Part shown: piece after piece, positions 18,708-28,344 of the stretch
How positions within the stretch are numbered: the first letter of the stretch is position 1
Layout of the letters: each line of letters opens with the position of its first letter
From: Psychrobacter sp. M13
GTDB lineage: Bacteria > Pseudomonadota > Gammaproteobacteria > Pseudomonadales > Moraxellaceae
Length of the DNA: 64,000 bases
Assembly (NCBI RefSeq): GCF_030718935.1
Contig: NZ_CP132194.1
Location: 992,001 to 1,056,000 of the forward strand
Direction: 5' to 3'
Notes under the pieces: generated by a model
The model's input: only the letters and a program-made list of their open reading frames with translations
What the model was told of the DNA's origin: nothing
Database searches by the model: none
Translations under genes and position numbers: made by a program

Positions 18708-20207
18708 TTATTTGTTTAGATTAAGCTCCATCTCTTTGAAGGTCGCTGTAACCGTAGGCTTTGGACCACCTGTTGCGGTACTGACGACAAAGATTGCGAT
18801 GGTGCTTAAGATAAAGCCTGGAACAATAGCATATAACCATGAGTTAAGCGCCATGCCATTCATCTCGAATGGGCCGTATATCCATAGAATAACCGTCAAT
18901 GCACCGACGACCATACCAGCAACAGCACCATTACGGTTCATACCGCGCCATATCAAGCTAAAGATAACTAATGGACCGAATGCTGCACCGAAGCCCGCCC
19001 AAGCATTAGACACTAAGGTCAAGACTGAGCTATCTGGATCAGAAGCTAACATAATAGAAACTATCGCGACCAATATCACAGAGAGACGACCAACCATTAC
19101 CTGGCGAGATTCTGATGCTTCTCTATCCAAGAATAGCTTATAGACATCTTTAGTCAATGAGCTTGATACTACTAATAGCTGTGATGAAATCGTACTCATA
19201 ATCGCCGCTAAAATAGCCGCTAATAAGAAACCTGATACTAGTGGCGTGAATAAGAACTGCGTGAATACTAAGAAAATAGTCTCAGGATCGTCCAAGGTCA
19301 TCGCCGTTTTTTGCACATAAGCGCGACCGGCAAAACCAGTAGACAAAGCACCGATCAAACTAACAATCATCCAGCTCATACCGATATTACGTGCTGTCGG
19401 TACATCCTTCACAGAACGAATCGCCATAAAGCGAACGATAATATGCGGCTGACCGAAGTAACCCAGTCCCCATGCCATCAGTGAAACAATACCTAGGAAA
19501 GACATACCTGTAAAGATATTGAGCATGCTTGGATCAATGTTTCTAACCGACTCAGTAACTACACCAACGCCACCAAGATCAGTAAAGGCAACGATAGGCA
19601 CGATGACCAAGGCAAATAGCATAATAACGCCCTGCACAAAGTCAGTCATTGAGACCGCTAAGAAGCCACCAAATAAGGTATAAGCAACAACCACACCTGC
19701 AGTGACCCATAGGCCAGTACTGTAAGGAAGGTTGAGCGAGCTTTCAAACAACTTACCACCGCCAACTAAGCTGGCTGCAGTATATACGGTAAAGAACAAA
19801 ATAATGACTATCGCTGAAAAGACACGTAACATGTGTGACTTATCTTCAAAGCGATTTGCAAAATAATCTGGCAAGGTAATCGCATTACCCGCAACCTCAG
19901 TATAGACACGCAAACGAGGTGCAACAATAATATAGTTTAAGAACGCACCTAGAGTAAGACCTAGAGCGATCCAAATACTGACGACACCGTCAGAATACAT
20001 ATAACCTGGCAGACCAAGTAATAACCAACCGGACATATCTGATGCACCGGCGGAAAGAGCGGTTACTGCTGGACCCAAACTACGACCGCCCAGCATATAA
20101 CCTTCAGTATCGTTGGCTTGCTTAAAGTAAGCATAGACGCCAATCCCAATCATCACTAGAAAATAGGCGGCAAGCGATATCAGTACGCCACTCGAAACTC
20201 CGTTCAT
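18708..20207 (-). CDS. putP: Sodium/proline symporter
   Basis: The frame extends to 20255, but the ATG at 20207 preceded by TAAGGAAAG is the natural start, giving 499 residues. The longer frame would run into a hairpin. It is a sodium:solute symporter (SSSF) with about 13 membrane helices. The first helices carry GVYAYFKQANDTEGYMLGGR, and the LGPAVTALSAGASDMSGWLLLGLPG segment contains the Na+/proline site. AVSMTDFVQGVIM and LGYFGQPHIIVRFMAI are also PutP-typical. It imports proline for nutrition or osmoprotection. No putA lies nearby; the next upstream gene is a LysR regulator separated by 551 bp and a terminator-like hairpin. Confidence 0.92.
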   Translation of the reverse strand: MNGVSSGVLISLAAYFLVMIGIGVYAYFKQANDTEGYMLGGRSLGPAVTALSAGASDMSGWLLLGLPGYMYSDGVVSIWIALGLTLGAFLNYIIVAPRLRVYTEVAGNAITLPDYFANRFEDKSHMLRVFSAIVIILFFTVYTAASLVGGGKLFESSLNLPYSTGLWVTAGVVVAYTLFGGFLAVSMTDFVQGVIMLFALVIVPIVAFTDLGGVGVVTESVRNIDPSMLNIFTGMSFLGIVSLMAWGLGYFGQPHIIVRFMAIRSVKDVPTARNIGMSWMIVSLIGALSTGFAGRAYVQKTAMTLDDPETIFLVFTQFLFTPLVSGFLLAAILAAIMSTISSQLLVVSSSLTKDVYKLFLDREASESRQVMVGRLSVILVAIVSIMLASDPDSSVLTLVSNAWAGFGAAFGPLVIFSLIWRGMNRNGAVAGMVVGALTVILWIYGPFEMNGMALNSWLYAIVPGFILSTIAIFVVSTATGGPKPTVTATFKEMELNLNK

Positions 20208-20237
20208 AAAACTTTCCTTAGCCAACTGCGTGGCTTT

Positions 20238-20282
20238 AATATTGAGTAGATACATGGAATATTCATGTATCTACTCAATATT
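20238..20282 (-). promoter_or_regulatory. 19-bp perfect hairpin in the putP leader
   Basis: Arms 20238-20256 and 20264-20282 are perfect complements around a 7-nt loop, starting 31 bp upstream of the putP ATG. It has no T-run, so it is not a simple terminator. A regulatory leader structure, protein-binding palindrome, or remnant of a small palindromic element are all possible. Confidence 0.6.
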
Positions 20283-20297
20283 GAGATTTTTAAAAAC

Positions 20298-20333
20298 AAA
20301 AAAAGCCATTAAGTCAGACGAAATGGCTTTTTA
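20298..20333 (-). terminator. Intrinsic terminator between lysR and putP
   Basis: An 11-bp perfect stem (arms 20300-20310 and 20322-20332) is followed on the minus strand by a TTTTTTTG tract. It ends transcripts coming from lysR or from a short RNA in the gap. If the putP promoter lies upstream of it, it would act as an attenuator. Confidence 0.75.
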
Positions 20334-20540
20334 CTTATCACTTAAGTACTTACTAATAGTTTTGTACGATTGAAAGTACTGTAAATATCTATCAAACGTC
20401 GTCATTGGGCTACCTCTCCCTGATGAGCATTTATACATGAGAACCATTGGAGCAAACCGTTATTACAGCTACGTATCAAAACCAATAAAAATGTTAGAAT
20501 GTATTATTGCAGCTGTTGTGTTATTAGACAACGATACTAT

Positions 20541-20581
20541 TTATTGCAAATATAGTATAAATTATTGCAAATATAGTATAA
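20541..20581. repeat. Two 20-bp direct repeats, 21-bp period
   Basis: TTATTGCAAATATAGTATAA occurs at 20541-20560 and again, identically, at 20562-20581. The 21-bp period places both copies on the same face of the helix, which suggests paired regulator sites. On the minus strand each contains a TATACT -10-like hexamer. Confidence 0.65.
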
Positions 20582-20758
20582 ACAAAATCTAATTAGTAAG
20601 ACTAAAAGACAGTTTATACAGGTTTTATTACCAAGCTGCAATAAGGTGTTACATAAACAATAAACTCAATGCTGGTAAAAGTCAATATTATGAATAATTT
20701 TACCAACTATTGTTTATCAATAATTTTTAATTAGTGACCACAAATCGTCACGTTTTTG

Positions 20759-21631
20759 CTAATCTATCGGTGACAACAGATCTAATAAAGCCAGCACACT
20801 GCTCGAAGGCGTTAGTTTTGGATTGATGACCACCCCTAGATAGCGCTGCAGTTCGACATTATTAGCCATATCGATACGTTCAAGGTCTTGGCTAATGAGC
20901 GTTTGCGGCAGCACAGACCATCCCAATCCTACTGATACTAGCATACGGATAGATTCGAGCGGATTGGTACTCATAGTGGCATAGGGTTTTAGATTGTGTT
21001 TAGCAAATTCGGCAAGCGTTATTTGACTGGTAAAAGTGTTGGCCGAAGGCAAAATAGCAGGGTAGCGCGCCAATTGCTCCAAAGTGACATTGGTTTTTTT
21101 GGCAAGTGGTGATAGGGTGCCTGTCATAAAAAACAGCGGATCCGACCAAAGGGTACGATAGGTCAAACGTTTATCGTATACTGGTGGTAGGGTCATAAAT
21201 GCCAGTGATAAGTCACCGTCCAATACTGCTTTGTGAGCTTGTTCTGAATCGACAAAGTGCACATCTAACTGCACCGCTGGGTAACTTTGGATAAAGTGTT
21301 TTAGCACAGGTGCTAAATGATGTAGGCCGATATGATGGCTGGTACCGATCACCAACTTACCTGAAACGATATGTTCTGCATGCTGAAGGTTTATTTTAAA
21401 ATTCTCATAGTCCTCCAGCCAGCGCTTGGCATGAGGTAGCATCTCGCTTGCTGCTTGAGTCGGCACAATACCTCGACCTACGGTATCAAATAGGGTGATT
21501 TTGAACTCATCTTCCAAGTTTTTGATACGTTTGCTGACAGCGGGTTGAGTGATAAACAGCTTTTCTGCTGCACCTGAGATACTGCCTATCTGCATGACAG
21601 TTACGAAAGTTATCAAGTTAGTAGTATTCAA
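20759..21631 (-). CDS. LysR-type transcriptional regulator
   Basis: 290 residues. The N-terminal winged helix-turn-helix (about 1-60) shows SISGAAEKLFITQPAVSKRIKNLE, the LysR family signature. A helical linker follows, then a two-lobed effector-binding domain (about 90-290) starting GKLVIGTSHHIGLHHLAPVL. It is divergent from leuC across 344 bp, the usual arrangement for a LysR controlling its neighbour. Leucine biosynthesis is therefore the likely target, with putP as a second possibility. The effector is not predictable from sequence. Confidence 0.9.
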   Translation of the reverse strand: MNTTNLITFVTVMQIGSISGAAEKLFITQPAVSKRIKNLEDEFKITLFDTVGRGIVPTQAASEMLPHAKRWLEDYENFKINLQHAEHIVSGKLVIGTSHHIGLHHLAPVLKHFIQSYPAVQLDVHFVDSEQAHKAVLDGDLSLAFMTLPPVYDKRLTYRTLWSDPLFFMTGTLSPLAKKTNVTLEQLARYPAILPSANTFTSQITLAEFAKHNLKPYATMSTNPLESIRMLVSVGLGWSVLPQTLISQDLERIDMANNVELQRYLGVVINPKLTPSSSVLALLDLLSPID

Positions 21632-21975
21632 TCTAAGATCCTTAGCTATAAAAGTAAGCTATAAATAAAAGTTATGATATCTTATAATAATATTATAGAA
21701 ATAAAAGTTTGTGAATAGATAAAAATCATCAATTATTATTATAGGATTAGACTGTTATAATCACAAGACATCAAAGTTGTTTTTGACATTTTTATAATAA
21801 AACTTAGAATATTGACCTATTTGTGGTTTTAGATTATAGCAAGGCAACATCTTCTTCATGTTTTATAGTGATCAGTATGAAAAAGCTAAAGTACTTCATT
21901 AGCAATTATTCTATTCAGTACCTATTTATTAGTCATCAGTAATTAAGCAGTTAGCAACCTATAAAGGATAGTAAT
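21632..21975. promoter_or_regulatory. lysR-leuC divergent promoter region
   Basis: A strongly A+T-rich 344-bp intergenic region. Near 21660-21700 are several T-N11-A dyads, including ATAA and TTAT half sites and a TTATAAT/ATTATA palindrome, compatible with LysR binding. I found no Leu-rich leader peptide, so classical leu attenuation is not supported. Confidence 0.5.
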
Positions 21976-23394
21976 ATGGCAGCTCAAACCTTATATGACA
22001 AACTTTGGCAAGCTCATGAAGTCAGTACGCGTGATGATGGCTCAAGCCTAATTTATATTGACCGTCATCTGTTGCATGAAGTCACAACTCCGCAAGCGTT
22101 TGAGGGCTTAGAGCTAGCTAATCGCCAGCCATGGCGTTTGTCTGCTAATATTGCCAGCCCCGATCATAATGTACCGACAGTGGCTAAAGAGCGCTTACAA
22201 GGAGTATCTGGTATTAAGGATGAAGTGTCACGCTTGCAGGTAGTTACTCTAGATGACAACTGCGCCAAGTTCAACATTGCCGAGTTTATGATTAATGATG
22301 CGCGTCAAGGCATCTTGCATGTGGTTGGCCCTGAGCAAGGTCTGGTATTGCCTGGTATGACCGTTGTCTGCGGGGATTCGCATACTGCCACTCATGGCGC
22401 ATTAGGCTGCTTGGCGCACGGTATCGGCACCTCTGAGGTTGAGCATGTATTAGCCACTCAGTGCTTGATCGCCGTCAAGATGAAAAATATGCAAATTCGT
22501 GTCAATGGCAAGCTTGGCGCTGGCGTTACCTCAAAAGATGTGGTGTTGGCTATCATCGCTCACATAGGCACGGCTGGCGGCACAGGTCATGCGATTGAGT
22601 TTGCTGGCGAGGTTTTCGAGAATATGAGTATGGAGGGTCGCATGACCGTCTGTAATATGGCGATCGAAGCGGGCGCGCGGGTCGGTATGGTTGCTGTCGA
22701 TGATACTACTATCGAATACTCTAAAGGTCGTCCTTATTCACCAACAGGCGCGCAGTGGGATCAAGCTGAGGCGTATTGGCGTACGCTTTACTCAGATGAC
22801 GATGCAGTGTTCGATACTTTAGTTGAGATTGATGGTAGTAGCATTGCCCCGCAAGTGTCTTGGGGCACTTCACCTGAGATGGTGGTAGATATTACTCAGT
22901 CGATACCGACACCGGATCAAGCACTAGATGCCGCACAAGAGGAAGGCTGGTTACGGGCTTATACTTATATGGGTGTGCAAGGCGGACAAAAAATCACTGA
23001 TATCCAGCTCGATCGAGTGTTTATCGGCTCTTGTACCAACTCACGCATCGAAGATTTGCGCGATGCCGCTGCGGTGATAAAAGGTCGCAAAGTGGCAAGC
23101 ACGATCAAAGAGGCCATCGTCGTACCAGGATCAGGTCAAGTAAAAATACAGGCAGAAGCAGAAGGGCTAGATACACTGTTTACTGATGCAGGTTTTGAGT
23201 GGCGTGAGCCTGGCTGCTCAATGTGTCTAGCGATGAACGCCGATAAGCTTGAGCCAGGGGAGCAATGCGCATCGACTTCTAATCGCAACTTTGAGGGGCG
23301 TCAAGGTAGTGGCGGGCGTACGCATCTGGTCAGTCCTGCAATGGCGGCAGCGGCGGCGTTGGCAGGTCATTTTGTCGATGTGCGGACTTTCTGA
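21976..23394 (+). CDS. leuC: 3-isopropylmalate dehydratase large subunit
   Basis: 472 residues, the standard aconitase-family size. Cluster cysteines are in [15 protein letters not shown] (first) and [11 protein letters not shown] (second and third). HHH-type active-site elements such as [11 protein letters not shown] are at about 136. It isomerises 2-isopropylmalate to 3-isopropylmalate as a heterodimer with LeuD. ATAAAGGATAG precedes the ATG. First gene of leuC-leuD-lipoprotein-leuB. Confidence 0.97.
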   Translation: MAAQTLYDKLWQAHEVSTRDDGSSLIYIDRHLLHEVTTPQAFEGLELANRQPWRLSANIASPDHNVPTVAKERLQGVSGIKDEVSRLQVVTLDDNCAKFNIAEFMINDARQGILHVVGPEQGLVLPGMTVVCGDSHTATHGALGCLAHGIGTSEVEHVLATQCLIAVKMKNMQIRVNGKLGAGVTSKDVVLAIIAHIGTAGGTGHAIEFAGEVFENMSMEGRMTVCNMAIEAGARVGMVAVDDTTIEYSKGRPYSPTGAQWDQAEAYWRTLYSDDDAVFDTLVEIDGSSIAPQVSWGTSPEMVVDITQSIPTPDQALDAAQEEGWLRAYTYMGVQGGQKITDIQLDRVFIGSCTNSRIEDLRDAAAVIKGRKVASTIKEAIVVPGSGQVKIQAEAEGLDTLFTDAGFEWREPGCSMCLAMNADKLEPGEQCASTSNRNFEGRQGSGGRTHLVSPAMAAAAALAGHFVDVRTF

Positions 23395-23489
23395 TCTGTT
23401 GTTGATCCGTAAATTTAGCTAAATATGCTTTTTATAAACGCTTAGCTATTTATTTAGAGTGACATTAATCCTTAGAATAGAGAAAATTT

Positions 23490-24152
23490 ATGCAAGCTTA
23501 TAATATACAACAAGGCATCGTCTGCCCAATGGATCGCGCTAACGTCGATACCGATCAGATCATTGCAAAGCAGTTTTTAAAGTCCATCAAACGTACAGGA
23601 TTTGGTGTCAATTTATTTGATGACTGGCGCTATCTAGATGAAGGCGTGCCTTCTTTGAGTGGCGGCCAAGACAATAGTAATCGCCCATTAAACCCTGACT
23701 TTATTTTGAACCAGCCGCGTTACCAAGGGGCAAATATTTTGCTGGCTCGTCGTAACTTTGGTTGTGGCTCAAGCCGTGAACATGCGCCTTGGGCTTTATC
23801 AGAATATGGCTTTCGTACAATAATTGCACCGAGCTTTGCTGATATTTTTTATAATAACTGCTTTAAAAACGGTATGCTCCCTATCGTCCTTGACGAAGCC
23901 ATCGTTGATAAACTCATGCAAGCCACCTTTGCCATTGAGGGCTATGAGCTCATCGCTGATTTAGAGCGTCAAGTGGTGATAGCGCCTACGGGTGAAGAGT
24001 ATGCATTCGAAGTCGACGCTTTTCGCAAACATTGCTTGCTAAATGGTCTTGATGATATCGGCTTAACATTGCAGCAAAGCGATGCTATTAAAGTCTATGA
24101 AGCCAAAATGTTACAAAAGACGCCATGGATATTCAATGAGGTACACGCCTAA
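23490..24152 (+). CDS. leuD: 3-isopropylmalate dehydratase small subunit
   Basis: 220 residues with the swivelling-domain motifs [17 protein letters not shown] (about 14-30) and [15 protein letters not shown] (about 91-105). It begins 95 bp after leuC in the same direction and forms the LeuCD heterodimer. GAGAAAATTT precedes the ATG. Confidence 0.97.
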   Translation: MQAYNIQQGIVCPMDRANVDTDQIIAKQFLKSIKRTGFGVNLFDDWRYLDEGVPSLSGGQDNSNRPLNPDFILNQPRYQGANILLARRNFGCGSSREHAPWALSEYGFRTIIAPSFADIFYNNCFKNGMLPIVLDEAIVDKLMQATFAIEGYELIADLERQVVIAPTGEEYAFEVDAFRKHCLLNGLDDIGLTLQQSDAIKVYEAKMLQKTPWIFNEVHA

Positions 24153-24308
24153 ATATTAACTATCGTCTATAAGCACTATACTTATCGGACTGCTAATATC
24201 AAAGAATACAAATAAAGGTATGCAATTGTTATCGTAGCGTTGAGTTATGTTAACAATGTAGCTAGAATGAAAAGCAATCTTTTATTGATAGAGGCAGTCA
24301 CTACTATT

Positions 24309-25055
24309 ATGAATGCAAAATACGATACTTTGTTTGGCTGTGCTGTATTCAGCAGGACGGCAGTAGTTTCTAGCTTATTATCTGTGTTGGCACTATCTGT
24401 ATTGACATTGTCAGGTTGTCAAACGTTGTCAGGCTATAACAAGATAGAAAATGCCAATGAAGCCGAGGTATGGGCAGGGCAAATAATTCCCCTTGATAAC
24501 GAGGTTAATATTGCCTGTGCAGGGACTTACCACTGCGAAATTATCAAAATCGATAATACAGCAATAATCTCTGAAGACACTCATAAGCCTGTTAATCCTG
24601 CTCTTTTAGTGCCTATAGCTAATACTTTTGGCTTGCCATATAACCAGCTTAATCAAGCTCAAAAAGCGCAAGTACAAGCCCAGACTATACTGCTGACAGA
24701 TAATAATTCAGTAAAACTGATAGCGCTATCTGCATCTGGCATACCGGGCTTAATTAACTACTATGCGAGTGTAAAACCAATTAAGCGTGAAGTACATGTC
24801 AATTATTATCCTGAAAATAACATGGATTATGTTGAGCGCTTTGCCTTGATTGACGAATTTAAAGAGCAGGGTATCTATCTGTTGCAAGCCTATCGCCAAA
24901 AACCTACTAAAAATGATGGTAGCCTATTGGATAACGCCTCAGCGACGCCCTTATGTATTGATTTGCTAAAAGATCGAGTATTGCAGCGTCGTTTTTGTAA
25001 GCAGCTAGACAGTGCTAATCAAGGCGAGTTTGTAGAGATGAGCATTAAAAGTTAA
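24309..25055 (+). CDS. Hypothetical lipoprotein between leuD and leuB
   Basis: Possible starts are a TTG at 24240 and ATGs at 24267 and 24309. The last is chosen because it leaves a plausible lipoprotein signal: a hydrophobic helix ending LTLSGC with the lipidated cysteine at residue 37. This gives 248 residues. The mature part has four further cysteines in two pairs (IACAGTYHCE, and LCIDL with RFCKQL), suggesting disulfides in the periplasm. I do not recognise the family. It sits inside the leu cluster (156 bp after leuD, 62 bp before leuB) but nothing links it to leucine synthesis. Confidence 0.65.
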   Translation: MNAKYDTLFGCAVFSRTAVVSSLLSVLALSVLTLSGCQTLSGYNKIENANEAEVWAGQIIPLDNEVNIACAGTYHCEIIKIDNTAIISEDTHKPVNPALLVPIANTFGLPYNQLNQAQKAQVQAQTILLTDNNSVKLIALSASGIPGLINYYASVKPIKREVHVNYYPENNMDYVERFALIDEFKEQGIYLLQAYRQKPTKNDGSLLDNASATPLCIDLLKDRVLQRRFCKQLDSANQGEFVEMSIKS

Positions 25056-25117
25056 TCATAGCGCTTGACTGATTTACCAGTTATCACTTATTGAATCATT
25101 TATTCACAAGGAATTAT

Positions 25118-26221
25118 ATGGCAACGATCTTAACACTAGCAGGCGATGGTATCGGTCCTGAGATTATGACCCAAGCGATTGACGTCTTAGAAGCCGTTAA
25201 TAAAAAATTCAATCTAGAGTTGACGCTTGAATCAGGATTGATAGGCGGCGTTGCTTTTGATGCTACTGGTGAGCCATTACCAGAGGAGACACTCACTCGT
25301 GCGCGGGCAGCTGACGCAGTATTGTTAGGTGCTGTTGGTGGTCCTAAATGGGACAGTATAGAGCGTAGCAAGCGACCTGAGCGTGGCCTACTTAAGATCC
25401 GTAGCGAGCTGGGACTATTTGCTAACTTACGTGTGGCAAAGCTCTATCCGCAGTTAGCGAACGCTTCTAGTATTAAGCCTGAGATCATCAAAGGTTTGGA
25501 TTTATTAATCGTGCGTGAGCTGACAGGCGGTATTTATTTTGGGGAGCCGCGCGGTATTCGCACGTTAGAGAATGGCGAGCAGCAAGGCTATAATACGATG
25601 GTCTATAGCACCAGTGAGATTCAGCGTATTGGTAAAGTCGCTTTTGAGCTGGCACAAACTCGTGCAAAAGCAGCAGGAACACCCGCAAAGGTATGTTCAG
25701 TGGATAAAGCTAATGTGCTAGAAGTGACTGAGCTATGGAAGCAGACGATGACAGCTATGCAAGAGGCGGACTATAGCGATGTGGCGTTATCACATATCTA
25801 TGCGGACAACGCTTGTATGCAGCTCATTCGTGACCCTAAGCAATTCGATGTCATGGTGACGGGGAATATGTTCGGTGATATTTTATCTGATGAAGCCGCG
25901 ATGCTTACAGGTTCTATCGGTATGTTGCCATCAGCCAGCTTAGACAAAGATGGCAAAGGCATGTACGAGCCTTGCCACGGTTCAGCGCCTGATATTGCAG
26001 GGCAAGATAAAGCCAATCCATTAGCCACTATTCTATCGGTGGCGATGATGCTGCGCTACACCTTTAAGCAAGAGCAAGCAGCACAAGCTATTGAACAAGC
26101 CGTCAGTGATGTGTTAGATGATGGCCTACGCACGGTAGATATCTTGGATAGCAGTGAGTCAGGCTTGACGCAAGTTGGCTGCACACAAATGGGTCAGGCC
26201 GTGTTGGCTAAATTAGTTTAG
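25118..26221 (+). CDS. leuB: 3-isopropylmalate dehydrogenase
   Basis: The frame opens nine codons earlier (25091), but the ATG at 25118 with AAGGA gives the canonical N-terminus [15 protein letters not shown] and 367 residues. Family motifs: [23 protein letters not shown] with the substrate arginines, and [23 protein letters not shown] binding Mg2+ and NAD. It oxidatively decarboxylates 3-isopropylmalate. Last leu gene here; leuA is not in the window. Confidence 0.97.
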   Translation: MATILTLAGDGIGPEIMTQAIDVLEAVNKKFNLELTLESGLIGGVAFDATGEPLPEETLTRARAADAVLLGAVGGPKWDSIERSKRPERGLLKIRSELGLFANLRVAKLYPQLANASSIKPEIIKGLDLLIVRELTGGIYFGEPRGIRTLENGEQQGYNTMVYSTSEIQRIGKVAFELAQTRAKAAGTPAKVCSVDKANVLEVTELWKQTMTAMQEADYSDVALSHIYADNACMQLIRDPKQFDVMVTGNMFGDILSDEAAMLTGSIGMLPSASLDKDGKGMYEPCHGSAPDIAGQDKANPLATILSVAMMLRYTFKQEQAAQAIEQAVSDVLDDGLRTVDILDSSESGLTQVGCTQMGQAVLAKLV

Positions 26222-26288
26222 GCGGCTAGCCGTTTAGTCTAAAACTATAATAGTCAGTTCGAAATGAAATCGATACGCTAATATTAAC

Positions 26289-26364
26289 GTGCAACTGGTA
26301 TTAATTTTCCTTGCGTGCTGTGTCTACGCTGACAGAGGCTGCGCAAAATTAATCCCAGCTGCAC
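26289..26364. repeat. Large imperfect inverted repeat (REP-like)
   Basis: Arms 26289-26308 and 26345-26364 match at 17 of 20 positions when one is inverted, around a G+C-richer 36-nt centre containing TGTGTCTACGCTGACAGAGG. The composition differs from flanking A+T-rich DNA. It resembles a repetitive extragenic palindrome rather than a terminator, since a proper terminator follows 50 bp later. Confidence 0.5.
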
Positions 26365-26373
26365 TGCATCGGT

Positions 26374-26395
26374 TTTAAAGTGATTCAACTATAGT
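26374..26395. repeat. Short interspersed motif, copy 1
   Basis: A 22-bp stretch ending TTCAACTATAGT is matched at 43409-43431 with one inserted base and two substitutions. Both copies are intergenic. Function unknown. Confidence 0.4.
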
Positions 26396-26413
26396 CTAAA
26401 GTCATATTATTTT

Positions 26414-26448
26414 AAACCTATAAATAGCGATGCTGTTTATAGGTTTTT
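26414..26448 (+). terminator. Terminator after leuB
   Basis: AAACCTATAAA (26414-26424) and TTTATAGGTTT (26436-26446) form a perfect 11-bp stem followed by a T-run. Confidence 0.85.
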
Positions 26449-26618
26449 TTATGCATCATTCATGTACTTGAACCATGGTTTTTAACACAGATACCCTATG
26501 GATGAGCGGTTATTAACACAACACTGTTATATGCTCACACAGCCCTATGGCATGATTGATAAGCTAATAAAATAGATAAAAATAATATATATCATCAAAC
26601 TTGCTTGAGGAAAATAAT

Positions 26619-27713
26619 ATGTATGCATTAACTAAGATTAGCAGTGCTGTAGCTGCAATAAGTCTGTCTACTTTGCTGTTTATGAGTCCTACTATGGCAG
26701 CGACTACAAATGCTAATAATAACGACAGTAGCCCAGTAACCAATGGGGTTAGTCAAGCGCTCAGCGGTAATAGCAAAACGGTGAAATCCTTAAATAACTT
26801 ATTACCGACTATCAAATACACCACAGATGGATTATCCAAATCTGCCCAACAAGTTAATAACTCAGATTGGAAACCGAATGCGAAAATAGATCGCAGCTTT
26901 GGTACTAAACTGCAAGCGTTGTTAAATTGGCATCAAAATGGCGTCGGCGCAGTAGATGGCTATTGGGGTAAAAATACTCGTAAAGCCATGCAAGCGTTCC
27001 AAAAAAAGAATAACTTGCAAGTAACGGATAATTTAAATGATGAAACGTGGCAAGCACTGACCGCCAGTGAGCGACTAACTCGTCAGCCTGTATTAGTCAG
27101 CTATAAGCTCACTAGTGATGATGTAGACTTTAAGACGACGACTATCCCTGCTGGTGCAGAGGCAAAAGCTGAGCTGGATGGTATGTATTATGAGAGCATC
27201 ACTGAGGGTTTAGCTGAGAAGTTCCATATCAATGAAAAGTACCTTAAATCGCTAAATCCCAATGCGAGCTTTAGCGCTGGTGAGACTATAACCGTTTATA
27301 ATCCAGGTAACCCCAATACTAAACCTGTCAGCCGCGTAGTCGCTGATAAAACCACCCAGACATTATACGCTTATGATGATAAAGGTGATTTAGTTGCCAG
27401 TTATCCGACGACGGTAGGTAGTACTTCAACGCCTTCACCATCTGGCACGCATAGTGTAAAGGTAAAAGTACATGAGCCCAATTATACTTATAGTAGTGAT
27501 GATGGCGACAAGTCTATTATCCCGCCAGGTCCGAATAACCCAGTAGGTATCGTATGGATTGGCCTGAGCAAACCTTCATATGGTATTCACGGTTCACCTG
27601 ATCCTGCTCGCATCAGCCGCCAAGCTTCGGCAGGCTGTGTCCGTTTGACCAATTGGGATGCGCTGGCATTATTAGGTACGATCAATAATGATGCGACGGT
27701 TGAATTCAAATAA
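26619..27713 (+). CDS. L,D-transpeptidase with peptidoglycan-binding domain
   Basis: The ATG at 26619 with GAGG eight bases upstream is preferred over a TTG at 26601; 364 residues. Signal peptide to about residue 28 (TMAA). A peptidoglycan-binding type-1 domain follows (about 85-150: VGAVDGYWGKNTRKAMQAFQ), then a LysM-like segment (about 185-235). The C-terminal YkuD catalytic domain ends with the His of GIHGSPDP and the nucleophilic cysteine of SAGCVRL (C340). It should act in the periplasm on peptidoglycan, forming 3-3 cross-links or anchoring a protein. Monocistronic with its own terminator. Confidence 0.9.
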   Translation: MYALTKISSAVAAISLSTLLFMSPTMAATTNANNNDSSPVTNGVSQALSGNSKTVKSLNNLLPTIKYTTDGLSKSAQQVNNSDWKPNAKIDRSFGTKLQALLNWHQNGVGAVDGYWGKNTRKAMQAFQKKNNLQVTDNLNDETWQALTASERLTRQPVLVSYKLTSDDVDFKTTTIPAGAEAKAELDGMYYESITEGLAEKFHINEKYLKSLNPNASFSAGETITVYNPGNPNTKPVSRVVADKTTQTLYAYDDKGDLVASYPTTVGSTSTPSPSGTHSVKVKVHEPNYTYSSDDGDKSIIPPGPNNPVGIVWIGLSKPSYGIHGSPDPARISRQASAGCVRLTNWDALALLGTINNDATVEFK

Positions 27714-27771
27714 GCTATCGTTGGAGCAGTTTTAAACGACTATAGTGTTACTCGTCACAATACTATAGACA

Positions 27772-27806
27772 AAAAAATACCGCTGATTATTAGCGGTATT
27801 TTTTAT
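27772..27806 (+). terminator. Terminator after the L,D-transpeptidase gene
   Basis: A 13-bp perfect stem (AAAAAATACCGCT with its complement, arms 27772-27784 and 27792-27804) with a 7-nt loop and T-run. Confidence 0.88.
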
Positions 27807-27879
27807 TGGACAATTCAGCATTTTTACTACGATAAGCAAATTAAATAAGCGGGTATTTTTTATTATTATCCTCTGGGTC

Positions 27880-27921
27880 ATCCAGCTATAAATCAATGAT
27901 TGCTGGCTGGGTTAGCTGGAT
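27880..27921 (-). terminator. Possible hairpin downstream of infA
   Basis: ATCCAGCTA and TAGCTGGAT pair perfectly (9 bp) around a 24-nt loop, 45 bp beyond the infA stop. There is no clear T-tract, so this is a weak candidate. Confidence 0.35.
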
Positions 27922-27965
27922 AAAACGCTTACTAGTAGCTTATATGTTTTAGTTTATATACCGTA

Positions 27966-28190
27966 TTAAGTCTTACCACGATAAGTGATACGGCCTTTTG
28001 ATAAGTCATAGGGCGTCATCTCAACTTTGACTTTATCACCTGTCAAGATACGGATGTAATGCTTACGCATTTTACCTGAGATATGAGCAATGATTTCGTG
28101 TCCGTTTTCTAAGCGAACTTTAAATAAAGTATTAGGAAGGGTGTCAATAACTTCGCCTTCAAATTCAATAATGTCGTCTTTTTTAGCCAT
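27966..28190 (-). CDS. infA: Translation initiation factor IF-1
   Basis: 74 residues forming a single S1/OB-fold domain ([49 protein letters not shown]), slightly longer than the usual 72. It binds the ribosomal A site of the 30S subunit during initiation. Apparently monocistronic, on the minus strand, 154 bp beyond truA. Confidence 0.96.
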   Translation of the reverse strand: MAKKDDIIEFEGEVIDTLPNTLFKVRLENGHEIIAHISGKMRKHYIRILTGDKVKVEMTPYDLSKGRITYRGKT

Positions 28191-28344
28191 AATTTTATGT
28201 CAATCAATGAAAAATAAGCCCATATTATACGTAATTTGATGCCTTAAAGCAACAAAACTAAGGGTTTTTACTTGACAGTATGTAAGTGATATGTATGCTG
28301 ATTCACAGTTTAGCGCTTACTGGCTCAAATAATCGACCTGTAGA

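Larger units (their letters stand above)
20208..20758. other. putP leader and lysR 3' region
   Basis: No coding gene. In order upstream of putP on the minus strand: the 19-bp hairpin, the terminator-like hairpin, a mixed-composition block at about 20390-20460, and two 20-bp direct repeats at 20541-20581. A short terminated RNA from this block is possible. Confidence 0.5.
26222..26618. other. Intergenic region after leuB
   Basis: Holds the large inverted repeat at 26289-26364, a 22-bp motif shared with 43409-43431, the leuB terminator at 26414-26448, and the promoter area of the next gene. No coding frame is supported. Confidence 0.5.

Noticed and set aside
20380..20470. Possible riboswitch upstream of putP
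   Set aside because: I could not match the glycine, guanidine or sodium riboswitch cores; only ordinary weak pairing is visible.
21632..21975. Leucine attenuator leader peptide before leuC
   Set aside because: No short frame with consecutive Leu codons and no terminator/antiterminator pair is visible; a LysR regulator is the likelier control.
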